Positions 44,127 to 51,385 of a DNA stretch of 51,385 bases are shown piece by piece. Every line of letters begins with the position of its first letter. Positions within the stretch are counted from its first letter, which is position 1. Position numbers and translations under genes: made by a program. Location: positions 1 through 51,385 of the forward strand of contig JAABVD010000001.1 in assembly GCA_014529615.1 (NCBI GenBank). The letters are read 5' to 3'. A model generated the notes under the pieces. That model searched no databases and was not told the DNA's origin. It saw nothing but the letters and a program-made list of their open reading frames with translations. The stretch comes from Opitutia bacterium (GTDB lineage Bacteria; Verrucomicrobiota; Verrucomicrobiia; Opitutales; UBA2995).

Positions 44127-46037
44127 ATGAGAAAACAACTCACCCTTATCCTCATTCTGATGAACCTGGTGGTGCTGGCCGTTTTCTACCTGTTTGAAAA
44201 AGGAATCCGGGTGGAGGACCGATTTGCCCTTGAAGATAATAAAATTTTTCATGAGGAAGCGGTAAACATTGACTATATTCGGATCTCCGGGGACTCGATA
44301 GGCCCCGACCGCATCCTGAAAAAAACGGAAACGCAGTGGGACTTGACCTCCCCCATGGAATGGCAGGCCAATATATTTGCGGTGAGCCGCATCCTCAACC
44401 AGATCACCTTTCTGGAAAAAGAAACGGGATTCCTGGTGGAGGAGCTCAAGGATGCGGAACGCGATCTGTCAAACTTCGGCCTGGATAACCCTCAGCTCAG
44501 GCTGGAGTTTGGCAAGGGCGCCAAACGCACGGCCATTGCCATCGGAGCGCCTACCGAAATCGGCAACCGCGTCTACATACTTTCCCCCGACCAAAAGGAA
44601 ATCATGGTCATTAAACGCGGACTCTACGACAGCCTGTTGGTGGATCTTGGAAATCTCCAAAGCCAGTCGGTTTTCGAAATACCCCTGTTCGAATTGAAAA
44701 CCCTCAGTATTCAAAAGTCCTATCCCTCCCCTTTGCGCATCCGCATTTTGAAAATCGACCACCAGTGGCGGTTCGAGACGCCCATTCAGACCCGGGCGGA
44801 TCTGGCTGAAGTGGAAACCGTGGTAAACGGATTAAACAATTTGGCTGTACATTCGTTTATCGACAATCCCGACCCCGATCCAAGCATTTACAACCTGACC
44901 AACCCCCAGATGCGATTGACCTTGGAAGCGGAGGACAAACGCCAATCGATACTGATTGGGGCCAAGTATACCGAGGAGGGAGGGGATGAATATTATTACG
45001 CAAAACTGAGTGAAAGCGATACGGTTTTCACCGTTCCGGTGAGGCTCTTCGACGAGCATCTCAACAATGCGCAGGAGATATTGCGAGAAAGGCGATTCGT
45101 TCCTTTCGACCCCAACGCCATCAGCGCCCTGGAAATCAGCCGGGGGAATCGGGCCCTTTCCCTGCAAAAATTGGAGACCGGAGTCTGGCAGGTATTCAGC
45201 AGAGAGGAGGATGGAAGCATGGTGGCGCACGCGGCGGACCCCGCTATCGTCGCCGCCATGGTCACCAGCTTGCAGACATTGCGGGCGCAGATTTTCGTGT
45301 CCGATGCTCCTTCCAAAGCAGATCTGGAAGTTTATGGTTTCACCGATCCCCAACGCGTGATCCAGCTTCAGGCCGATAGGGACATTGTCCTGGAGGTGGG
45401 CGATCTGGTGGCCGGAAACCCCCGGCACGCCTACGCAAAATTGAAAAGTGAGCCCTTCATTTATGAAGTGGATCGATCTCTTTTGGAGGAGTTTCACACC
45501 CGGCCACTGGATTATCGGGCCCGCCTCGTTCACCGGGAACCGACTGAAGCCAGGCTGGTCGGACTCACCATATATGAAGCCGACGCGGATCAGGTGGTTT
45601 ACGGCGCGGCCTTGAACGAGGAAACGCCAACCTGGGCTTCCATCGCGGAAGAATTTGCGGTGGAAAGCGCCGCCCGGGAAGACCTGCTTTCGCTGGTAGA
45701 CCAAGCCAGAATGATCGAAGCAAAATCCTATATTGATGAAGCTTTCGACTCCATCGAATGGAAGTATCGCCTCGACTTCCAGTTTGAACGCAGGGGAGAA
45801 GCGGAAGTGGATTCCTGGACCACCAGCCTTTGGGTAAGTGAGCGGTTCAGCGGCACGCGCACCATTGTGGGGTTCCGCCCGCAGGAGCGTGTTTTCTATG
45901 CGCCCCAGAGGTTTATCGACGCTTTTTTCGGACTTACCATTTCCAGGGCTGATCCCGGGCCGGAACCCGAACCTGCAACCCCCCGGGGGGAACATTCCGT
46001 TGGCCCTCCCCCACCGGATGCTCCGCCCGGTCCCTGA
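44127..46037 (+). CDS. DUF4340 domain-containing protein
   Basis: 636 residues. One N-terminal membrane segment (about 5-24: LILILMNLVVLAVFYLF) anchors a long extracytoplasmic part. It contains repeated DUF4340 modules, each with a strand pattern like WDLTSPMEWQANIFAVSRIL, LSNFGLDNPQLRLEFG, IAIGAPTEIGNRVYI and later YNLTNPQMRLTLEAEDKR and VYGFTDPQRVIQLQADRDIV, so at least three repeats are visible. The C-terminus is proline-rich. DUF4340 proteins usually follow GldG genes; function unknown. Confidence 0.85.
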   Translation: MRKQLTLILILMNLVVLAVFYLFEKGIRVEDRFALEDNKIFHEEAVNIDYIRISGDSIGPDRILKKTETQWDLTSPMEWQANIFAVSRILNQITFLEKETGFLVEELKDAERDLSNFGLDNPQLRLEFGKGAKRTAIAIGAPTEIGNRVYILSPDQKEIMVIKRGLYDSLLVDLGNLQSQSVFEIPLFELKTLSIQKSYPSPLRIRILKIDHQWRFETPIQTRADLAEVETVVNGLNNLAVHSFIDNPDPDPSIYNLTNPQMRLTLEAEDKRQSILIGAKYTEEGGDEYYYAKLSESDTVFTVPVRLFDEHLNNAQEILRERRFVPFDPNAISALEISRGNRALSLQKLETGVWQVFSREEDGSMVAHAADPAIVAAMVTSLQTLRAQIFVSDAPSKADLEVYGFTDPQRVIQLQADRDIVLEVGDLVAGNPRHAYAKLKSEPFIYEVDRSLLEEFHTRPLDYRARLVHREPTEARLVGLTIYEADADQVVYGAALNEETPTWASIAEEFAVESAAREDLLSLVDQARMIEAKSYIDEAFDSIEWKYRLDFQFERRGEAEVDSWTTSLWVSERFSGTRTIVGFRPQERVFYAPQRFIDAFFGLTISRADPGPEPEPATPRGEHSVGPPPPDAPPGP

Positions 46038-46118
46038 ACAAATATTCCTCGGTTTCATGGATGGCATAACAGTTGGCCACGGTTGCGCAGCCAGAGTTCG
46101 CCGCAAGAATTCAGGCCC

Positions 46119-48872
46119 ATGTCCTACCTGAAAAAGAAGAATCGAACCTTAGTTCAGCGCCTCCTCATAGGCTGCCACAACATGGCGTTGTTGGGACTTG
46201 CCCTTTCCTTCATGATGCTTTCGGCCGTAGTGGTATTGAGCATGTTCTACGAGGAAATCCCCATTCCGCCCCGGCTGATGGAACGGATCGAGCGGCAATT
46301 GGAATCGCAGGGGTTGAACCTTGCATGTGAAAAGGTCACCCTGGATTTCAGGGGAAACCTTTTGGGGCAAAAGATGGCTTTGTCCTTCATGAAATCGGAT
46401 GAACCCGTCCTCGAGGCCGATCTGGTCTACCTGCATATCAATTTCGCGGCCCTGATGCTGGACCGGATTCCCATCGACAAGGTCAGGGTCTCCAACGCCA
46501 CGTTGTACTGCCCTGCCATGGTATCGCCATCGGGCGCCACTGATCAGCTGGTGCAAGATCTGCACTTCTCCCTGAGGCGGCACTGGGGTGGATGGAGCAT
46601 GCCCTTTCTGACCGGAAATTTCCGGCACCTTCAATTATCGGCCAGCGGAGACCTCACCGGCCTGGTACTTCATTTGTCGGAGCCGGGGAAAGGGGACCCC
46701 GACAAACCCGACCTCTATCCGGAATACCTCAAATTGTCCGGCATGGCCATGGAGGCATACAAAACCCTGAACGCCCTGCATGCCCCGCACTTGGAGCTCG
46801 AATTTGCCACCCCTGCGAACCGCCAATTCACGGTTTCCTCCCGACTCACGGCGCCACGTTTTTCTTCCACCTCATGGCCCTCGGCCGAAGGCCTCACCCA
46901 CACCGGATCCTTTCAATTGGCGCCCGATGTTCGCATTTTACAACCGGTTCGCATCGGGGCCCAAACCGTAACGATGGAAAATCCTGAAATCCGTCTGAAG
47001 AACGTTTCCATCGCAGCCCTAAAAAACGGCCCAATCGTGGACTTGAAGTCTCCGTTCCCCTTTAGGTTCGAAGCCTCAACCTCCACCTTGATCTATCGGG
47101 AAACCCCATTCGACAACCTGGTAATTTACGGATCTCTTTTGGACGGTGGAAAGATCGAGGGAACGATCAGTGGGGAAACACTTCAAGGTGTTTTGACCTC
47201 CCATCTGCAAGCCAATTTGAAGTCCAGGACGGCAAGGGGGTCTGTTCGGGGCCATTTCAACGGCGAAGCGATCGTCGGCCGGCCTGAATTCAATCACCTT
47301 TGGAAGTTGCGTTGGTCGAAACAGCATCAACCCGCCTATTTCGATGTCGACTTCAGTTACCCCGGGAACCTCGATGGCTTGGCCGCCCGGTTTCGTCTGG
47401 AGACGCGCGATGTAGAGATGATAAAAGCTCCTTTCCAATGGGCTCGTTTGCGCGGCCACCTGAGGGGAACCCGACTGGATTTGCACCAAATCGACGTGGG
47501 CGGCAATGGCAACGACCTCAAATGCGCTTTCCGACAAGACCTGCGGGAGAAGTTTTTCAGATTTTCCATGGCGGGCAATTTTCGACCGCGCGATGTCAAC
47601 GCCTGGTGGGGTAGCTGGTGGACGGAGACCTTCCAACACCTGAACATCATCGATCAACCTCCCTATCTCGACTTGGCCATCCGTAATTCATTTTATTACA
47701 AAAAACGCCTTACGCTTCACGGTTACGCCGCCGGCGAGAAGGTGGAGTTGGGCGGTATGGGCTTCGACCGGGTTGCCTCGAAAATGTTTATTCGCCCCAA
47801 TTATATCGACGTATTTGAACTGAATGCGCACAGGCCGGAAGGCTCAGCCTCGGGGCAAATTCAGTGCGAACTAAAGGGCGGTGACCTGCAATACATCCGC
47901 GTCGATGCCACCTCCAATCTCGACCCGGAACCGTCCCTGGGTCTCTTCGGAGAGGGAGGCAGAAAAATCCTTGAACCCTACACCTGGGAAGGACACCCCA
48001 CCCTGACGGTGCGGGGTGAATTCAACTTTTCCGAGCCAACCCACTGGCAGGAATTGGATATCGGGATTACCACCGACTCCCCCCTGTCCTATCATGGGTT
48101 CCCCGTCGACAGCCTGGAAGCGAGGTGCCGCTACGACCGGGGCGATGTCTACCTGGATGATCTCGCATTCCGGTTTGCCGATGGATCGGGCTCGGGCAGC
48201 GCCTCCTATATCCACCAGGACGAAAACGCCTTTTTGCTCTATGATTTCGAGTTGACCGGAGCCCATCTCGGCCAAGCCCTGAAAAAGGTGGGGCAATTCC
48301 GCCGCAACAGTGGCGCGGACCAACCGAGCCAGGGAAGGGGCGAAAAAGAATACAAGGGAGTTCTGGATATCCAGGCTTCCGGCATTTCCCCAGCCGGTTT
48401 CGGACTGGATAAGGTGTTTGCCCAAGGCAACGTGGAAGTTAGGGACGGAACCCTGGCCGAAATACCCTTGTTCGGGCCATTGTCCGGCTTAATATTCTTT
48501 ACCAAACTGAAGTTGGGCGATGCCTCCGCCTTCTTTCAATGGGATGCCGGAAAAATTACCTTTCCCGATCTGGTCATGACTGGAAATACGGCAAGACTGG
48601 AGGGGGAAGGCGATTACTATCCGGATGGTTCCATTCTCGATTTTCAGGTCCGGGTGTTTTTGTTGCGGGAGGCCGGATTTCCCATCCTGTCCCAATTGGT
48701 CATGCCCATTCTCGATCCTCTCAGCCACATTGCGGAGGTCAACCTGACGGGGACATTAACCAAGCCGCAGTGGCAGTTTGCCCTCAATCCATTGAACCCC
48801 TTCATCCCGAAAACCATTCCCCGGCCGAAACCCCTGGATACAATTATCCTGGAGTACGATTTCGACCGGTAA
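46119..48872 (+). CDS. Large AsmA/YhdP-like membrane-anchored protein
   Basis: 917 residues. One N-terminal membrane segment (about 22-45: LALSFMMLSAVVVLSMFY), then a very long beta-rich chain with repeated short strands (LHFSLRRHWGGW, HLEISL-type segments), ending VTLVG-like NLTGTLTKPQWQFALNPLNP. The C-terminal part (DGTLAEIPLFGPLSGLIFF, DLVMTGNTARLEGEGDYY) matches AsmA/DUF3971-type regions. Proteins of this superfamily are thought to bridge the periplasm and move phospholipids. The ATG at 46119 is preferred over one at 46083. It follows the DUF4340 gene after about 80 bp. Confidence 0.72.
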   Translation: MSYLKKKNRTLVQRLLIGCHNMALLGLALSFMMLSAVVVLSMFYEEIPIPPRLMERIERQLESQGLNLACEKVTLDFRGNLLGQKMALSFMKSDEPVLEADLVYLHINFAALMLDRIPIDKVRVSNATLYCPAMVSPSGATDQLVQDLHFSLRRHWGGWSMPFLTGNFRHLQLSASGDLTGLVLHLSEPGKGDPDKPDLYPEYLKLSGMAMEAYKTLNALHAPHLELEFATPANRQFTVSSRLTAPRFSSTSWPSAEGLTHTGSFQLAPDVRILQPVRIGAQTVTMENPEIRLKNVSIAALKNGPIVDLKSPFPFRFEASTSTLIYRETPFDNLVIYGSLLDGGKIEGTISGETLQGVLTSHLQANLKSRTARGSVRGHFNGEAIVGRPEFNHLWKLRWSKQHQPAYFDVDFSYPGNLDGLAARFRLETRDVEMIKAPFQWARLRGHLRGTRLDLHQIDVGGNGNDLKCAFRQDLREKFFRFSMAGNFRPRDVNAWWGSWWTETFQHLNIIDQPPYLDLAIRNSFYYKKRLTLHGYAAGEKVELGGMGFDRVASKMFIRPNYIDVFELNAHRPEGSASGQIQCELKGGDLQYIRVDATSNLDPEPSLGLFGEGGRKILEPYTWEGHPTLTVRGEFNFSEPTHWQELDIGITTDSPLSYHGFPVDSLEARCRYDRGDVYLDDLAFRFADGSGSGSASYIHQDENAFLLYDFELTGAHLGQALKKVGQFRRNSGADQPSQGRGEKEYKGVLDIQASGISPAGFGLDKVFAQGNVEVRDGTLAEIPLFGPLSGLIFFTKLKLGDASAFFQWDAGKITFPDLVMTGNTARLEGEGDYYPDGSILDFQVRVFLLREAGFPILSQLVMPILDPLSHIAEVNLTGTLTKPQWQFALNPLNPFIPKTIPRPKPLDTIILEYDFDR

Positions 48873-49000
48873 ACGAAATTCTTGCCATGGTGACAATATC
48901 CATCATTATTCGCATTCCTTTTTTTGTGAATAACCCCCCGGAACCTTGAGAAGGCTCGTATTCTCCCCATTTCGCATTAAGGTCTTCAACGAATACCCAT

Positions 49001-49031
49001 TTGGCAATTCAATGGAAAAAGAGCATATATT
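49001..49031 (+). promoter_or_regulatory. Candidate promoter of accB-accC
   Basis: TTGGCA (49001-49006) and TATATT (49026-49031) are each one base from the sigma-70 consensus, separated by a rather long 19-bp spacer. RNA would start about 60 nt before accB. The rest of the 226-bp gap after the AsmA-like gene shows no terminator. Confidence 0.4.
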
Positions 49032-49098
49032 CGATGTTTTCGAATTTTCTCCTGAAAACCTTCTCCTTGGCGCACGTTAACCTGAACCTGGCTTCGAT

Positions 49099-49587
49099 TT
49101 GGATCTTAACGAAATAAAGGAAATCATCGAAATCATGAAACGCTCCGGGCTGACGGAGTTCGAGATCGAGGAGAAGGGCTTGAGATTGCGCATTTGCCGA
49201 AGTCCCAATGGGAATGGGAATGGGAATCTGGCCGTGGTTCAGGCAGCGCCAACCTATCCCGGGACGGTTCCACCTATCCCTTCACTCCAGCCCGATCCCT
49301 CCTCCCCGTCCTCCGAATCCAAAACCGAGGAAGTGGAAGAAGAAAATTTCCACCTCATCAAATCGCCCATGGTGGGAACTTTTTACCGTTCACCTTCGCC
49401 GGAAAATCCGCCCTTCATCAATGAAGGAGATACGGTAGAGCACGAAACGACGGTTTGCATCCTTGAGGCCATGAAGGTCATGAACGAGATCCCGGCCGAT
49501 GTATCCGGAGAAATCGTGCAGATTTTGATCCAGAACGGTGAATCGGTCGAGTACGGGCAACCCCTCTTCAAGGTGAAAAACGCCTGA
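49099..49587 (+). CDS. accB: Acetyl-CoA carboxylase biotin carboxyl carrier protein
   Basis: 162 residues carrying the biotin of acetyl-CoA carboxylase. The biotinyl domain (about 87-161) has the target lysine K126 in [10 protein letters not shown] and the thumb segment [14 protein letters not shown] of true AccB proteins. The N-terminal [20 protein letters not shown] is standard. There is no ATG at the right place; a TTG at 49099-49101 gives the normal start, with a stop codon at 49078-49080 upstream and no visible Shine-Dalgarno sequence. A short AATGGG triple repeat (about 49206-49225) encodes N-G-N-G-N-G in the linker. accC follows after 13 bp. Confidence 0.93.
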   Translation: MDLNEIKEIIEIMKRSGLTEFEIEEKGLRLRICRSPNGNGNGNLAVVQAAPTYPGTVPPIPSLQPDPSSPSSESKTEEVEEENFHLIKSPMVGTFYRSPSPENPPFINEGDTVEHETTVCILEAMKVMNEIPADVSGEIVQILIQNGESVEYGQPLFKVKNA

Positions 49588-49600
49588 TCGGGTTCATGTC

Positions 49601-50992
49601 ATGATCAACAAGGTCCTCATCGCCAATCGCGGCGAAATAGCCCTCCGCATCGTCCGCGCCTGTCGAGAAATGGGAATAAAGACCCTGGCCGTATATTCCG
49701 AGGCGGACGAACAATCCCTGCACGTGCAACTGGCCGATGAAGCCATTTGTATCGGCCCTGCTCAACCCTCGGAAAGTTATCTGAAGTCCGACCGGATCAT
49801 AAGCGCCGCGGAAATATCGGACGTGGATGCCATTCACCCAGGGTACGGATTCCTGGCGGAAAACGCCGATTTCGTCGAGCAATGCGAAACCTGTAAGATC
49901 AATTTTATTGGCCCGAATTCTTCGGTTATCCGGCAGATGGGGGACAAGGCCCTGGCCATCGAAACCGTCAGGAAAGCCGGTGTTCCTACCGTTCCCGGCA
50001 GCGAGGGAGTGGTTGATTCCGTCAAAGAAGGGCTCAAAGCGGCCGAAGCCATTCGATACCCGGTTTTGATCAAGGCTGTGGCCGGGGGCGGCGGCAAGGG
50101 AATGCGCATTGCCCGCAACAGGGTCGCCTTCGCCAAGGAATACGACATGGCCAGGGCCGAAGCGGAGAAGGCTTTCGGCAACTCTTCGGTTTACCTGGAA
50201 AAACTGGTGGAAAACGCGCGTCACATCGAGTTCCAGATATTGGCCGACAAGAATGGAAAAACCATCCACCTTGGGGAACGAGACTGTTCGGTGCAAAGGC
50301 GGCATCAGAAACTCATCGAAGAAGCGCCCTCCCCCTTCATGACGGAAGAATTACGTCAGAAAATGGGAGCAGATGCCATACGCGGCGCCCAAGCGGCCGG
50401 CTACGAAAATGCGGGAACCATGGAATTCCTGGTCGATGAAGGAGGCAATTACTACTTTATTGAAATGAATACGCGCATTCAAGTGGAGCACCCAGTCACC
50501 GAGGAAGTGACGGAAACGGATCTGGTCAAGGAGCAAATCCGCATCGCCGCGGGCGAGCCCCTTCAGTTGGAACAATCGGATATCCGGATCAATGGCCACG
50601 CCATTGAATGCCGCATCAACGCGGAGGATCCATCGCGCAATTTCGCCCCCAGTCCGGGCACTATCAATGTGTATTATCCGCCGGGAGGACACGGGGTTCG
50701 GGTCGATTCCCACATTTACGGCGGCTACGCCATCCCCCCTTACTACGACAGCATGATCGGGAAGCTCATCACCTTCGGCCAGAATCGGGAAAACGCCCTG
50801 GATCGCATGTCCCGCGCCTTGAGCGAATTTATAATCAGTGGGATCAAATCTACCATTCCCTTTTCTAAGGCTATAATGCAAGATCCCGTTTTCAGAAGCG
50901 GGAAGGCCTCCACCTCCTTTGTGGAAGATTTCTTTTCCCGCTCAAACCTCGATGCTTTTGTTCAATCCAACCACAACCTGGAATCATTATGA
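49601..50992 (+). CDS. accC: Acetyl-CoA carboxylase, biotin carboxylase subunit
   Basis: 463 residues, ATP-grasp enzyme that carboxylates the biotin on AccB. Landmarks: [51 protein letters not shown], the glycine-rich ATP lid [35 protein letters not shown], and [17 protein letters not shown] with the catalytic Glu/Arg/Val-Glu-His set. Length and ending ([17 protein letters not shown]-type) are normal. Its TGA overlaps the ATG of the next gene (50989-50992). Confidence 0.96.
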   Translation: MINKVLIANRGEIALRIVRACREMGIKTLAVYSEADEQSLHVQLADEAICIGPAQPSESYLKSDRIISAAEISDVDAIHPGYGFLAENADFVEQCETCKINFIGPNSSVIRQMGDKALAIETVRKAGVPTVPGSEGVVDSVKEGLKAAEAIRYPVLIKAVAGGGGKGMRIARNRVAFAKEYDMARAEAEKAFGNSSVYLEKLVENARHIEFQILADKNGKTIHLGERDCSVQRRHQKLIEEAPSPFMTEELRQKMGADAIRGAQAAGYENAGTMEFLVDEGGNYYFIEMNTRIQVEHPVTEEVTETDLVKEQIRIAAGEPLQLEQSDIRINGHAIECRINAEDPSRNFAPSPGTINVYYPPGGHGVRVDSHIYGGYAIPPYYDSMIGKLITFGQNRENALDRMSRALSEFIISGIKSTIPFSKAIMQDPVFRSGKASTSFVEDFFSRSNLDAFVQSNHNLESL

Positions 50993-51385
50993 AGACCGAA
51001 AAAAAGGACGGGAAGGTGGTGCCATCCATCGGCTCGGAGGAAACCGTTTCTTTGGGAGAAATAAAAATAAACCATTCCGTGGTGGCCAACATTGTGCGTT
51101 TGGCCGCTCTGGAAAATTCCGACGTATTTGCCGTAGGGGGGAGCTTCGTCGATGGCATCACGGAAATCTTTTCCAAAAAGGAAGCCTCGGAGCGCGGGGT
51201 ACGCATAACCGAAAGCGAAAGCGGGTACTACCGGATCGAAATCCGGCTCATTTTAAACTACGGCGTCGAATTGGCCAAGTGTGCCTACCATGTGCAGGCT
51301 TCGGTAAAAGCGCGGGTAGATATAATGACGGGGAAATTGGTCGAACGCGTCGAGGTAGTATTTGAGGGGGTCAAAGCGGGTGATG
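50989..51385 (+). CDS. Asp23/Gls24 (DUF322) family protein, 3' end outside the window
   Basis: 132 residues are visible before the right edge. [20 protein letters not shown] and [20 protein letters not shown] are the conserved opening; the central [20 protein letters not shown] and [20 protein letters not shown] are the Asp23 core, followed by [13 protein letters not shown]. Asp23 is known in Firmicutes as an envelope-stress protein, where it follows accB-accC in some genomes. Here the ATG overlaps the accC stop by 4 bp, so it is co-translated. Its role in a diderm is not established. Confidence 0.85.
   Translation, partial: MKTEKKDGKVVPSIGSEETVSLGEIKINHSVVANIVRLAALENSDVFAVGGSFVDGITEIFSKKEASERGVRITESESGYYRIEIRLILNYGVELAKCAYHVQASVKARVDIMTGKLVERVEVVFEGVKAGD

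Noticed and set aside
44832-46106. 424-codon minus-strand open frame opposite the DUF4340 gene
   Set aside because: Overlaps a coherent DUF4340 protein along its whole length.

Overview
The window carries chromosomal genes of a Gram-negative (diderm) bacterium. Evidence for this is a KDO synthase, two outer-membrane barrel proteins, a LolA-like carrier and an AsmA-like protein. The phylum cannot be fixed from sequence alone. A Gld-type ABC system with a DUF4340 protein, accB-accC followed by an Asp23-family gene, and Rsb-type partner switching would fit an uncultured PVC, Omnitrophota or Desulfobacterota-like lineage. That is inference, not identification. No rRNA, CRISPR array, phage or complete insertion sequence was seen. 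The genes use the standard code with TGA as a frequent stop.

Layout. 1-3.0 kb, mostly minus: an edge-truncated cytosine-5 DNA methyltransferase, tsaC (apparently frameshifted), rpsR, a plus-strand tRNA-Arg(CCT), the first copy of a palindrome-ended repeat, and rsmD. 3.3-9.1 kb: rsmE on plus; then on minus pyrG-kdsA-(lipoyl/E3BD/FabH fusion); then a divergent PfkB kinase on plus. 9.1-19.7 kb, all minus: squalene synthase-like, ispH, an MpaB/rubber-oxygenase-family protein, an RND/MMPL exporter broken by an in-frame TGA, an FAD oxidoreductase, a LolA-like protein and two barrels. This reads as a possible isoprenoid-lipid synthesis, oxidation and export block. 19.8-29.7 kb, all minus: a solute-binding protein, a membrane receptor without output domain and an OFA-family MFS carrier; then an NCS2 nucleobase permease with an extra ATPase-like tail; then a PotABCD-type ABC importer.

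30.1-36 kb, all plus: a tightly packed signalling unit of STAS protein, REC-PP2C phosphatase, RsbW-like kinase, solute-binding protein and histidine kinase, followed by the remains of an ammonium transporter gene. 36-48.9 kb, plus: a coupled GT4 / N-acetyltransferase / DUF2334 deacetylase set, nadC, birA, then a GldA/GldF/GldG-like ABC system with a DUF4340 protein and a large AsmA-like protein. 49-51.4 kb: accB, accC and the start of an Asp23/Gls24 gene.

The strongest candidate for something undescribed is the protein at 4018-5607. It has a lipoyl domain and a peripheral-subunit-binding domain, as in 2-oxoacid dehydrogenase E2, but the acyltransferase domain is replaced by a complete FabH. 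This suggests direct feeding of acyl groups from a dehydrogenase complex into fatty-acid initiation. Other notable points are the isoprenoid block, the solute-sensing partner-switching unit, the three dispersed repeats (two of which supply stop codons to neighbouring genes), and four genes that look damaged (tsaC, kdsA, the RND exporter, amt). The damage may be real or may come from sequencing or assembly.
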